From Albula goreensis (Eukaryota > Chordata > Actinopteri > Albuliformes > Albulidae), in assembly GCA_022829145.1 (NCBI GenBank), contig CM040742.1:10706131-10770130 (forward strand): a stretch of DNA of 64,000 nt, in the 5' to 3' direction. The position numbers and the translations under genes are program-made. The notes beneath the pieces were generated by a model. It searched no databases. It was given only the letters and a program-made list of their open reading frames with translations, and had not been told where the DNA came from. Shown here piece after piece: positions 1 to 11,625 of the stretch; position 1 is the first letter of the stretch; each line of letters begins with the position of its first letter.

Positions 1-1176
1 AGTGTCACCTGTACAACACCGGTCTCTCACATCTGTCACGTGTACAGACCCGTCCCTTATGTGTGTGTGTTTGTCGGACTGGGGTCAGTTTATCACAGAC
101 TCCTGTGTGTGTGAGTGATAGTGACATGCTTGGTCCTGTCTCTAAGTGGCTGCGGTGCTGTGATTGATTGGCGCTGAAGGGGTGGAGGGATGACATGGCT
201 GTAATTTATTACTGTATGGCTCGTTCATTTACTGTTGATAAGCAAGCATGTGGCGTTTAACCCCAGAAACCTTGAGGTGTCAGAGGACAGCACTACTGAA
301 TGGGGCCTGTGTTCCTTCACTGTGCAATTATGTCAGAGTTTGGCTGAGAGTCTCTGCACTGCTGTCGGCCAGTAGCTCCCCAAAACCATACACCCGCGCA
401 CACTGTCCCGCGTCACTGTCCAGTCATTTGGGGCTCATAACTGCGTGCATGCGTGCATGCAGGTACTTCGGTTCTTCTCAGGGTGATGTTGGTGATGACA
501 ATGAATGATAAATGATTGGTGTTTATAGTAATGATAATATTTTTGTGTTTATTATTCATTATATAAGTGATAATCACATCTGCAAACAATAATTCCATTA
601 CTGCTGGCTGTTTCTGTCCACTTCTTTGAAATGCAAGAATGTAGTTTTCTTCTTTTCCCTCCTGCCTTACCCCATCTGTCTCTGCTTGTTAAGCTCTCTG
701 TCTTTCTCCCTCTCCCTCACACACTCTAGCTCTTTTTCTGATTGTAAATCTTAGTAATTAATTAATTGGGAGTTTTTGACTATTAAGTCTTTTTCCAGTT
801 CAATTCTCTTCAAATTAGGACAGTGGGGGGGTTGGTGGGGGTGCTGGTGTTCTCCCGCTGCAGTGCACAGCTCTGACTATCAGCAGCAGCTGCCTGTTAA
901 TTCTAATGAGGTTTGACTGTGACAGACTGACAGTAAAACAAAGCATGACAAGGTGAATCTGCTGCCATTTCCACAGTACACACAGAAAATATGTGCCAGC
1001 AGAATAAAACTGCTCAAGATTACTTGGTTATTTTCTCTGATGAAGAATTGCTGAATTAATTTATTAATTTGGTGTAATAAGGGGCAGTGTAAGTTCTTTC
1101 TTCTGGATTTTGAAGCATTTTGAAATTATGTAGGCTTCCATGTAGAACTCTTGTATCCATCCTGGAGTTGGGTCCG

Positions 1177-1385
1177 CAGTGTCTGCAGGTTTAACTCCAG
1201 TCCTGGAGGGCTGCAGTGTCTGCAGATTTAACTCCAGTCCTGGAGGGCTGCAGTGCCTGCAGGTTTAACTCCAGTCCTGGAGGGCTGCAGTGTCTGCAGG
1301 TTTAACTCCAGTCCTGGAGGGCCGCAGCGTCTGCAGGTTTAACTCCAGTTCTGGAAGGTCGCAGTGCCTGCAGGTTTAACTCCGG
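1177..1385. repeat. 37-bp minisatellite, about 5.6 copies
   Basis: The unit CAGTGTCTGCAGGTTTAACT plus 17 more bases (CCAGTCCTGGAGGGCTG) recurs with phase at 1177, 1214, 1251, 1288, 1325 and 1362, exactly 37 bp apart. Copies differ by one to four substitutions. A single further copy lies at about 24852-24887 next to PC exon B, so the unit is dispersed as well as tandem. Confidence 0.93.
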
Positions 1386-2733
1386 TGATATCGTACAGAA
1401 TTGGATATTATGGGTTGCTCAGTGAGGGAGGGTTTGTTGGTTTCCTTGGAGCTGAATTTTGCTGTTTTTATTTTCATTTATTTGTATTGCTGGGCACCTT
1501 CAAGAGCATGAACAATACATTTTACTATAATTAAAAACACAATACACAAAAACATCAGAATAAATAAGTTATTACTATAATCAGATAATAAAAGCAACTT
1601 CAATGTACAGATTAATACAATTAAAGAAAGTTAAAATGAGGATATTAAAAGTTGTTCTATAAAAATGTGTGTAAAGTTTGATCTGAAGATAACCCTATCA
1701 CAGCTGTGTTTGAACACAAATGTTCAAAGAAAGAAGACTGGCGTGGATCAGGGATCAGGTTAATTTGGCCTCTCACACAGTGGATTTGTCTGGGCAGAGG
1801 TTCTGGATCAGTGGTTCTTGGGTAGGTGCACGGGTTTGAAACTCTGTGGGGGTGCGCTCTCAGGTTGTCTGTGTGAGGTGAGATTAGTGCTCTGCCTATC
1901 TTGTAAAGATTCTTACACAGAACTGAACTGTTGTCGTCCTAGGGGGGCCTTGGTCTGGACAGACCTGAAATGGGGGGGGGGGGATGACAATGCCCTCCTG
2001 CTTCAGAAAGCAATGAATTCTGGGAGATAATCTGGGGTGTGGGGGTGAGTGAGAAGCGGGTGAGCCTTGTTTGGATCAAGGAGCAGCCCTGTCTCTTAGA
2101 GGGAGAGATGGCAAAAGGGAGACTGAGGGAGAGGAGGGTACAAAATATTGAGCATTTTAAAAGCACATTTTTATTTGGTTTTAGTATATAATTTTAAGAA
2201 ATAATTCATGTTTTGTAATTCTAGGAGTATTATAAAGCCAGGCTATTTTTCTAGACATCTGCACATTTTCAGGTATCTAAAAAAACATCAATCACTGCTA
2301 CACTACAACTACTACTACTGCAAAAAAACCCAGAATGCTGACACAATTTAAAGGCCCATTTCCGCCAAACTTGCTACCTGATTTTAACTGCACAGATACT
2401 TCTGAAACAGAAGCAGAGTGTGATTGATGGACTTTGACGAGCTCCTCGGTATTAGTGTTGGTATCCAGCGCAGGCTGCTGTGGTGTGTGGCACCATTCCC
2501 TGGCACATGAGCTGTACTTCCACCTGCTCTGCGGCATGCTCTTACATGGCATGGCTGTGTGACTTCATTGGTGCTTGTGTGATACAGCTGTCTGACATTT
2601 TGTTTTGTGTTATTAGTAGTTGTGTGTTTGTGTGACTCTGTGCTCTTGCTGGCAGGTGTTGTTGTGTGCTGGCAGTTGATGAAATATGAGAACAGATTTC
2701 CTGGTGTGCGTGTGTGCGTGTGTGTGTGTGTGC

Positions 2734-2776
<43 letters not shown>

Positions 2777-3178
2777 TATGTGTGTATGTGCGCGCACACA
2801 CGCGCATTCTGTTCCCTCGGCTGCGTTTTGTGAAATCATTGACTCTCTGAATGGACCTGTGCTTGTCTGTCTCCCACCTCCTGCTGTTCTTAATCATTTA
2901 CTATAACAATATGACCCCAGTGATGGAACGTGCGCACACACGCTTTCAAGTTTAATTTATTGTGAAGACGAAAAACGATGTGATGAAATAAGTAATCAGG
3001 CATCGTCTGCTGTTCTGGCCCCTCTGTTACTCTCTCCTCCCCGCAATGTCTTGCTTCATGTTTTCTGTATTCCAATAATAACTAGAGGCATTTTTCAGTT
3101 TTTCTCTAAATTGGTAATGAAGAGAACGGCTGAGCTCAAACAGAGATAAGGTAACATGCATATAGATGTGTATGCACA

Positions 3179-3216
<38 letters not shown>

Positions 3217-3756
3217 CATTGATACTCATACACACATTCATTCTCTTAGTCTAGGCTAATGTTTATTCGAGTATGCGTGCGTGCATTTGTGTGAGCGTGT
3301 GTGTGTCTGTATTAGTGTGCATGTGTTTGCGCATAGATGCGTGTGTGTATGCGTGTGTGTGTGCGCACAGCTTCTCCAGCTTCTTAACTGCTGCATTAGT
3401 GCAGACACTCACTCCATGTATGAGTCACAGATGTGTGTAATGTTGGGGTGGTTGTGGATGCTTGTCGGCTGTGCGATGTGTTCAGGATGCACGTCCCACT
3501 CGGTGATCTGCTCTGCTTTTAAATATAAATGGCTGATTAACATATGGGACTCATTAAGCCCACAGAAATGAGAGCGAGGGTGCGCTGCCACCCCGCCTCG
3601 CCTCAGTGGCCGTTCAGCCAGAAGGAAAAAAATGATTATAAACAAGGTGCGTCTGCATTTATTTTACCTCCATTTCTCTCACAGTGACTGTGTGAGAAAT
3701 CAAAGAGCGAGAAGAAAGCTACAAACTGTGTAGCTGATCAGATGTTGGCAGATGTA

Positions 3757-4435
3757 CAGTGCTGTGAAAAAGTATTTGCCCCCTTTAATTTCCTATCATT
3801 TCATATTTCTCTTACTGATTGGTTTTAGATAATCAAATTAAAGACAAGTTAAACCCAACCCAAAAAACAGTTTTAACATCATTACTTCCATGATGTAAAA
3901 GCAGCAGTGTGATGGTATGGGGATGTTTTGCTGCCTCCGGCCCTGGACGGCTTGTAATCATTACAGAAGCATGAATTCTGATGTGTACTATCAGATAGTT
4001 AAGGAGAATGTTGGACCATCTGTGTGTGAGCTGAAGCTGGGTGATAACTGGCTGATCCACATCTGAATGGCTGTACAGCTAAAGGAAAGTGTTTTGGTGG
4101 CCTAGTCAAAGTCCTGACCTGAACCCAATAGAGGTTCTGTGGCAGGACCTGAAAAGAGCAGTTATAGGAAACATTTATTGCACTTATTGCCCCTAAGGGT
4201 AGTCCAACTACATCTTGAGTTTAAGGGGGGCAATTACTTTTTCACTGGGGCAGTATTGGTAATTGGTGACTACCTCTCATTAGTGAATGAAATAATGATG
4301 CAAAAACTATGATTTATGCTGCTGTGGGTTTCCCTTGTCTAATATTAATATTTGATTATCTTAAGCTATTCAGCAAGAGAAATGTGAAATAAAAGAGGAG
4401 CTCTGGAAGGGGGCAGAAACTTTGTCACAGTACTG
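3757..4435. mobile_element. Tc1/mariner-type DNA transposon, internally deleted
   Basis: The left end CAGTGCTGTGAAAAAGTATT and the inverted right end (reading CAGTACTGTGACAAAGTTTC on the other strand) form imperfect terminal inverted repeats. The element is flanked by TA on both sides (3755-3756 and 4436-4437), the target duplication of this superfamily. Plus-strand interior sequence still reads as the C-terminal part of a Tc1-type transposase in shifting frames, including VMVWGCFAASGPG-like, SVYYQIVKENVGPS-like and DLNPIEVLWQDLKRAV-like stretches. The N-terminal DNA-binding domain and the first part of the catalytic domain are missing, so it cannot move by itself. Confidence 0.9.
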
Positions 4436-4888
4436 TAAGTGAAGAGCCAGTGTGATTTATTTATTTATTTTTTTTGAAACTTCTGCTCTCTTGGATAGTG
4501 CCGTGGAATCTAATGACCACAGTGAGTCAGGAGCTCACCCACTCCAGCTGGGTTTACTTCCTGGTGTTACTCACAGAAATACTCATTAAACAGAAGCAGG
4601 GAGAGGAAAAGTAGTGCCCTCATTTGCTCAGCAACTGCATGAATGTGTTAGTTATTTCAAGTGTTTAAAAATAAATAAAATAAAACAAAAACAAACCTGT
4701 AAAAGTGCAGGAATGTATGGATGTATGAGACCGCATAGGGGAAGTCAGACATTGGCTTTTATACTTTCACTGACATGTCAGTTATTGGATTTGGGTTTTT
4801 GTGCAATGTCATGGTCAAACTTCCGGATGTGATGCACAGCTTGAGAATGTCAGGGTGAGCCTGACATGTAACATCTCTCCCCCCCCAG

Positions 4889-5051
4889 TGTGGACCTGGT
4901 GCATGCCCAGCTGCATGTGTGCGAGGGGAAGAGCCTGTCAGAGCTGGGACTGAAACAGGACAACATCCGGATTAATGGCTGCGCCATCCAGTGCAGAGTG
5001 ACGACGGAGGACCCGTCCCGTGGCTTCCAGCCAGACACCGGCCGCCTGGAG
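4889..5051 (+). CDS. pc: PC exon A: C-terminal part of biotin carboxylase domain
   Basis: The acceptor is a run of C ending in CAG at 4888 and the donor is GTACTT at 5052. The first base completes an Asp codon begun in an upstream exon, and the exon ends on a codon boundary. The translation begins [10 protein letters not shown] and contains [15 protein letters not shown] and FQPDTGRLE, hallmark sequences of the biotin carboxylase C-terminal subdomain (about residues 342-395 in human numbering). The catalytic-arginine segment (RLQVEH) that precedes it is not found in 1-4888, so the upstream intron exceeds 4.8 kb. Confidence 0.97.
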
Positions 5052-5057
5052 GTACTT

Positions 5058-5320
5058 CCCACCGCCCCCTGTGCATTAACCACACCCCCTCTGTGCTTTA
5101 GCCCTGCCCCCTCTAAGTCACACCCCCTCTGTCCCTCAATCATGCCCCATCTGTTCCCGGCCGCGCTGTCTTGGCCATACCCCCACCGTGTTTCGATTAC
5201 TGTCCCCTCAGTTGGTCATGAGCCTGCCCTCTCCCAGAACCACCCCCTCACTATACCTGAGCCCAGCACCCTGACAGGGCCTCAGCCGCACCCCTGCTCT
5301 ACCCTGACCATGCCCTCCTA
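5058..5320. repeat. Degenerate C-rich minisatellite just downstream of exon A
   Basis: Variants of CACACCCCCTCTGT and GCCCCCTCTAAG recur at spacings of roughly 16-30 bp, starting a few bases after the splice donor. The strand is strongly C-rich with few G. The period is irregular, so this is an eroded array rather than a clean satellite. Confidence 0.65.
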
Positions 5321-6060
5321 AAATCAGCACCACCTCCAGACTGCAGCCCCTCTCATTTATCCTTAGTCACACACTAGAGATCCTGGTCTCTCCCCCCTTT
5401 CTCGCCCTCTCTTGGTCTCCTGTGTTTTTCATCTGTGTTTGATCACCTCTCCGACACTCTGGCTGCCTGTGTGTGGTTTATTTTTCTGGAGTTCTCCCTC
5501 TGAAGCTGAAGCCTGAGGTCGATACTATTTGAAATCTGACATCGACAATAAGCAGACAGCGTGATCCGCTCCTCTGCTGTGCCGGTTTTGTTTTGGGACG
5601 GGGTGATGTGGGTTTCACCTTTTGAGCCTCAAGCCTGGAAGGTTAGCCGTCTGAATGTTTTCGCTTTTTCCCTTCAGCACGACGTACGGCTACAGTAGCC
5701 TGTCATAGAGCTTTGACCTGGCAGCCAGCTGTGTGCACTGTGAGTGTTTAGAGGTCAAAGGTCAGCAGCTACATGGGAGCAGAGGCATGGAGAGAATCTG
5801 AGAGAGTGATGGAGGGATATACCCCACCCCCCTGGCCAGCTGAAGTTACAGAACATACAAGGCTGCAGACAGATGGGTGGAAAAAGAGAGGAAGATAGAG
5901 GAGTATGCAGCTGGTAGATGGATGGACTGATTCTTTCTTTTTTGAGGCTGGGGCTGTGAAGAGGGACGGTGTTAAATGTGATGGATGAATAGAGGGATCG
6001 AGAGAATGACAAAACAAAGTGATGTACTGGAGGTAGTGATGGATAGATCAGCTGTGTGTG

Positions 6061-6093
<33 letters not shown>

Positions 6094-6659
6094 CCTCATT
6101 GTCTGCCTGTCACAGCTGGACAGAGAGGGACAAGGGTGCGGTAGGGCAGAAATCCTCTCCCACATGCCCCACATGAGAGGTTGCGGCTGATTTCCCCAAG
6201 TTTGGAGAGTGCAGGTGCAGGATGACTGACATGGGGAATGGAGAGAGGGAGCGAGAGAGAGTGTGCTTGTGTTGCATGCTTTCCTCTATCGCTTACCAGT
6301 TGGCGCCACCCCACCCTCCCCACCCCAAAAAAAAAATACTTATTCTGTTTACATCTCTCCACCTGTGTTTCATCTTTCCCCATTTGTGAGCATGACAAAG
6401 AAAAAACAGACCAAGCTGTGACTGCGGAGTGGAGCGAGAGAGCGACAAACAGGAAGAGGGGTTCCTGTGAAGCTGTCGGGAAGTTGTTGAGATGTGTGTA
6501 GACTTTAGATGGGAGATGTGTCTGTTTAAAAGGAGCAGTTATTGTTGCGTGGTGTGTGGTGGGCGGGAGGAGAGATGAAGCTGTCGTCTGTGAGCTGCAG
6601 TGAGACGTGGGAAGGGGAGTGTGCGCCGCATGTTGAGTCTATTCACAGTGCACACAGTC

Positions 6660-6860
6660 AGAAACTCAATTAGTCATCCAATCGGCTCATCAGACAGCAA
6701 GTCATCTGGCCAATCAAGCAGCCAATCTGATCATCAGTCAGCAAATCAGCCAGCCAACCAGTAAATCAGCCAGCCAATCAGTCCTCAGAACAGCCTGTCA
6801 GCTAATTAGTCATCCCATCAGTTAATTAATTAGCCAGCCAGCCAGTCAGTCAACAACTGT
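6660..6860. repeat. Degenerate CCAATCAGCCAG repeat cluster
   Basis: About ten variants of CCAATCAG, CCAGCCAATCAG and ATCAGTCAGC occur head to tail across about 200 bp. The units are short and irregular, with CAGCCAAC and CATCAGTCAG variants between them. The result is a dense run of CCAAT pentamers on one strand. I see no gene near it. Confidence 0.6.
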
Positions 6861-8167
6861 GTAGAGGCATTTCCCAATCAGGTGGTCACACAGAGACTCC
6901 CAACAGGAGGGGAGTAAAGTAGTTAGTTAGTAAAAGCTAATTTAGGGCAGCCAGGTTACCTTCAGCTTAATCGATATTGAGTGGAGTCTGCCTTAGTGTC
7001 ACATGCTCGGCCTGTATAAGGCAGGAGGAAGCAGTGCAGGTCAGAACAAAGAGCCCCCTCTGCTTATAGAATGTCACCTGTGATTCCACCCACCGCCCTT
7101 TTTCCCCTGCCCAAACTGTTCTCATCACCTGCACCCTGGGCCCCGGAAAGGAGCAGTCTGACTTTCTCCAGTTTGCTTGTTGACCAAGCTTGTCATTTGC
7201 AGATGTGTTCTGTAGGTCCATGCTTGGATTTGCAGATCGCCTGTGCAATTGGAGGAATACGAGCTCTGTTCTATGTTCTGCTCACATAGCAGATGGCGCC
7301 GAGCCAGGCCGGACTGGCCCTCAGAGCAATGAGAATGACCGGTTTTAACCAGCTTAACCCCATCTCTGCATGGCTGAGCCAATCACAGAACTCATAGCTG
7401 CACCCCAGACATATGCCTCCAATTCGTGAGCCAACCCACAGGCCCCTTTTGATTTTCTAACCAATTGCTATCTGGCATGTCGGGCTTATTTCCATATATG
7501 GGATAGTGGCATTTTTACAAGGGAAAATGAAAATGTTTATTTCTCTAAAAACATTGGGCAAGGAGAAGCTCTCTTGTTAAATCACAGTAGACAAGTTTTA
7601 GTCACTAAAAACTTGAGTAAACCTTTTTAGTCACAGAACAATGAAACGCTGACAGCACAACACAACTGATGATGCAAGTTCTCCTGTTCATGTATCAAAC
7701 TCAAAAATAGCAAACACAGAGATGCAAGGTTTTTGCTTTTGGAAGCACAAGCAGGGTATCCTCTGGTGTCTGGTTGTTCATACTTTAATCCTTCTGCCAA
7801 GTTTACCTCCAAACATGCAACATCACCCCTGGGTAGCCCATCCTCCTGTTCTGTCTAAAGAAACGGAAAAGCACATTTAATAAACTAGTAAATGAATGCA
7901 TGTGAAACAGGAGGCATTGAGGCTTATTGACTGCTCTAAAGTGCTCTGCTGTTAAAGGGGCAATTGGGGGCACAACCTTTAAAATGTGATGGGGAGCTGA
8001 ATAGATCTGATGTCTATTAAATGTCTGCACGAAATGGAAAACTGCCTTCAGCTCATGCATGCTAGAGCCAACGCACACACGCACACACAGACACGCATAA
8101 AGACACAAACACATCTACACATAGGCACACCCTCCTATACCTATGCACACTCCATTATGCTCTCTCT

Positions 8168-8169
<2 letters not shown>

Positions 8170-8233
<64 letters not shown>

Positions 8234-8319
8234 TCCATCATGCACACACACACTTCTACACATGGGCACACCCTCCGATACCTATGTGTAACAGAAGCAC
8301 ACACTCACTTATGCTTGCT

Positions 8320-8401
<82 letters not shown>
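8170..8401. repeat. Two long (CA)n arrays
   Basis: Near-pure CA dinucleotides occupy 8170-8230 and 8321-8401. Between and before them a related sequence with CATGGGCACACCCTCC and CACCCTCCTATACC is partly duplicated (8127-8160 and 8265-8300), so the CA arrays seem to be part of a larger duplicated block of about 140-150 bp. Confidence 0.9.
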
Positions 8402-8403
<2 letters not shown>

Positions 8404-9568
8404 CTGTGTCTGCTGATCTATTCATCACCGCCTCCAGTACATCACTTTGTTTTATCTGCTTCCATCCATCATGTTTAACCCCCTCCCACTCCTCAGCCCT
8501 GGCATCAAAGCCTTCTGTAACACAGGAGCTTGCACATGCTCTTACAGATCCTGCAAAGTGACCTTTGCAGAATGTGACCTCTGCATGACCCCTGCATAGC
8601 TTGTTCTGTCTGAGCATAGTGCCTCACACTGGTGTGGTCCCAGACTCGAGCACAATGACTCTTCCCTAATGCTCCGAGCAGCTCCTTCAGGATCTTTCCT
8701 TTGTTTGGAGCTACAGGCAGAACAAAATTTTTATCTAGCGTTTTTCCGTTTCACTGGAGTGTTTCTGTCAGCGACCTTTTGGCAGCTCATGGAGGACAGC
8801 ACTGTGGATGAGCGTAGAAAAAAAAAAAAAAACCGATAATGATGAAAAATGGAAGGATTTTATCCTCACCTATTTAATGGCTGGTTACACAAACCGTGTG
8901 ATTGAAGTCAAGTTTGGTATTAGTTATTCTACTGGCTTGATTCACTGCCTGTTAAAGTACAGGCCTCAAAGATAATGCATTATAATATACTTTATTTTGG
9001 GGAAAAGAAATATCAAAATCAGAGCTGAATGACACATGAACAAATGTTGTTCACGCTTCTAAAACAAATGGTGTGTGCGTGTGCGTTTTTTACCAATTAC
9101 CCATGGTAACGGTTGCCAGCGAAGCCGGCCTGTCTGCGTTTTAGTAATGTGTCTTAAGATGCATTGCCTGGAGTCTTCCAAAATAACAGAAACCATGGCA
9201 ACGGGGTGGGGGGGTAGTTTGCAGGTGTCTGTAATTGGCGTTAAAGTTCACTGCGCCCGTTGGTACTGGCTGAGTGTCAGAAGTCTTTTTTTCGTTTTTG
9301 TTTTGTCTTCTGTATTATTGATGGGATCGTCCTCTCTGTTTTGGGCAGAAATCACTGCGCTCCATTTTCACAGCTTTGAAGTGAAATGTAGAGAGAAAAC
9401 AGGCCGTTCTGAAAGGAGTTTGTGTTTGTGTGTGTTTCTTGTTATTTCTCATTCTGTTCTCTACTCTCGCTGTTTCATTGAGTACCATGCCATCATGATA
9501 GTCATTGGAGGAAAAAGTGGGTGAAGAGGATGAAGGAAAGATTGGGGAAGAGGGTTGGAGAGGAAGTT

Positions 9569-9602
9569 AAAAAAAAAAAAAAAATAAAAAAAAAAAAAAA
9601 AA
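9569..9602. repeat. Poly(A) tract
   Basis: About 34 bases of almost pure A interrupted by a single T, inside the A/B intron. No retroelement body is recognisable immediately upstream, so I treat it as a homopolymer microsatellite. Confidence 0.85.
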
Positions 9603-10090
9603 CAAAATACAGATGGAGGGCCAAGAAAAAGCTGACTTTTAGCAACAGTGAGTGGTCTGCGTGTCCACCTTGATTTCAGATAAATTAAAGAGGAAAGTGT
9701 CTGATGTGAAAGGGTAAGATTCAGGCTGGAAGTGAAAGTGAGAGCGGGTCGTTCGTTATGCGCATGGTCTAGGGCAGAGGAAGGCTGTCCAGGGCCTGGA
9801 GGGGTCGTGTGGTCCACCCCTTTCTTTGGGGGCCCCGCTCGGTCTCCATCAGTTACACACTCTTGTAATACCAGCTGCTTCAGCCCATCTGCTCCCTGAG
9901 GTCACACTTAGATGTTGACTTTGTGGGTATTAATGAGCAACAGGTTCGTTAAGTCATCTGCACACCTGATATACTGCAGGACAGAAAACATTTCGCAAAA
10001 GAGAAAAAAACACTAGAAAAGAAAACTAACTCAATGCAACAACTGTATACAAAACTTTGTAAAAGTATAAAACTTTGTGGGGTTTGTGTT

Positions 10091-11034
10091 CTCAGAGGCT
10101 ACAGGGTAGTATAATGGTTAGGGAGCTGGGCTTGTAGCTCAGGGGTTACAGTGTAGTGTAATGGTTAGGGAGCTGGGCTTGTAGCTCAGAGGTTACAGTG
10201 TAGTATAATGGTTAGGGAGCTGGGCTTGTAGCTCAGAGGTTACAGTGTAGTATAATGGTTTGGGAGCTGGGCTTGTAGCTCAGAGGTTACAGTGTAGTAT
10301 AATGGTTAGGGAGCTGGGCTTGTAGCTCAGAGGTTACAGTGTAGTGTAATGGTTAGGGAGCTGGGCTTGTAGCTCAGAGGTTACAGTGTAGTGTAATGGT
10401 TAGGAGCTGGGCTTGTAGCTCAGAGGTTACAGTGTAGTGTAATGGTTAGGGAGCTGGGCTTGTAGCTCAGAGGTTACAGTGTAGTGTAATGGTTAGGGAG
10501 CTGGGCCTGTAGCTCAGAGGTTACAGTGTAGTGTAATGGTTAGGGAGCTGGGCCTGTAGCTCAGATGTTACAATGTAGGGTAATGGTTAGAGAGCTGGGC
10601 TTGTAGCTCAGATGTTACAGTGTAGTGTAATGGTTAGGAGCTGGGCTTGTAGCTCAGAGGTTACAGTGTAGTGTAATGGTTAGTGAGCTGGGCTTGTAGC
10701 TCAGAGGTTACAGTGTAGTGTAATGGTTAGGGAGCTGGGCTTGTAGCTCAGAGGTTACAGTGTAGTATAATGGTTAGGAGCTGGGCTTGTAGCTCAGAGG
10801 TTACAGTGTAGTGTAATGGTTAGGGAGCTGGGCCTGTAGCTCAGAGGTTACAGTGTAGTGTAATGGTTAGGAGCTGGGCTTGTAGCTCAGAGGTTACAGT
10901 GTAGTGTAATGGTTAGGGAGCTGGGCTTGTAGCTCAGAGGTTACAGTGTAGTATAATGGTTAGGGAGCTGGGCTTGTAGCTCAGAGGTTACAGTGTAGTG
11001 TAATGGTTAGGGAGCTGGGCTTGTAGCTCAGTTG
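10091..11034 (+). repeat. 47-bp tandem array (about 20 copies) built from a SINE tRNA-like head
   Basis: The unit is 47 bp, with a core GTGTAATGGTTAGGGAGCTG followed by GGCTTGTAGCTCAGAGGTTACAGTGTA. Successive copies start at 10144, 10191 and so on, and some are 46 bp because one G is missing. The unit matches the start of tRNA-derived fish SINEs (A-box region up to the beginning of the B box). The last copy runs straight into the remainder of such a SINE at 11034-11180. Copies are about 95% alike, which implies recent expansion or homogenisation. Confidence 0.92.
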
Positions 11035-11180
11035 CAAGTTTGGTGCCTTGCTAGGGCACTGCTGTTGTACCCTTGAGTCAGCTGCTTCAGTAAATATCCA
11101 GCCATGTAAATGGATATTGTGTAAAAATGTAAGCTGTGGAAGTTAATCTGTGTAGGACATCTGCTAAAATGTAAACGTAT
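11034..11180 (+). mobile_element. tRNA-derived SINE body and tail attached to the 47-bp array
   Basis: After the last array unit the sequence continues with a decayed B box, then GGGCACTGCTGTTGTACCCT, CTGCTTCAGTAAATATCCAG, and a tail with GGACATCTGCTAAAATGTAA. The same order of parts occurs in the copies near 21.5, 23.5 and 45.5 kb. The TCTGCTAAATG-type tail is common to fish SINEs that borrow a LINE 3' end. Confidence 0.8.
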
Positions 11181-11554
11181 AGATCTGGTTTCATGAGTAC
11201 TTGGAACCATAGAGGTGTTAAAATCCTCACCTGGACCCAGTGACTGTGCATGAGAACAGAGGGAAATTCTGGTCGTTAGCTGAATAAAACACACTGAAAG
11301 TGAGAATGGTTTTGTGTTTGTGTGGCCATTCCTCGGGGAACAAAGCACATAAAACCCAAACACTGAGCTTTTTCTGTTTGCTTCATCACCACCTTTCATC
11401 TGCTTAGATTAAAGTGCTTTTTTTCCTCCCGCTTTCTTCTCCTACTTTCCTGGTACGTGAACGCCAGTGGCATTGTTTGTTTAGTGTAGAGGGTTCTTGC
11501 GAGCACAGAGTCATTATTTTGTGTAATTAAGGTACGGGCTTTGTACCTTACATT

Positions 11555-11625
11555 TGCAAATGCTCTGCTCATTTATATTTATTTAGTAGAAGCTTTTGTC
11601 CAAGGCTTCGCCTGGAAAACATGAC
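11555..11625 (-). mobile_element. SINE/LINE tail fragment
   Basis: On the + strand the segment reads ATTTAGTAGAAGCTTTTGTC then CAAGGC. Reversed, it resembles the tail ending in a GGATAAAAGCGTCTGCTAAAT-like sequence seen in the SINEs of this window. No head is seen, so it is a 5'-truncated and decayed copy. Confidence 0.5.

Larger units (their letters stand above)
1..4888 (+). other. PC intron upstream of exon A (no gene seen)
   Basis: No PC exon or other coding exon is recognisable here. The stretch holds a 37-bp minisatellite (1177-1385), an AT-rich segment 1440-1660 that looks like old interspersed repeat, GT/CA repeats (2703-2806, 3180-3214, 3290-3365) and a Tc1/mariner remnant (3757-4435). 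The remaining sequence shows no clear structure. Confidence 0.7.

Noticed and set aside
2384-2906. Overlapping His/Thr or Val/Cys repeat reading frames
   Set aside because: They are translations of GT/CA microsatellite on both strands; the same applies near 8.2, 28.9, 32.5, 42.0 and 48.4 kb.
4890-5321. 143-residue frame extending PC exon A past its donor
   Set aside because: Homology to PC stops at the GT donor at 5052; what follows is C-rich intronic repeat.
9075-9524. 149-residue frame on the + strand
   Set aside because: No family resemblance, no codon bias and no neighbouring exon; consistent with chance in intron.
10091-11034. Array of tRNA genes
   Set aside because: Each 47-bp unit holds only an A-box-like half and cannot fold into a cloverleaf; the match to SINE heads and the SINE body at the end explain it.
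10091-11034. CRISPR-like array
   Set aside because: The units are contiguous with no unique spacers, and the window is vertebrate.
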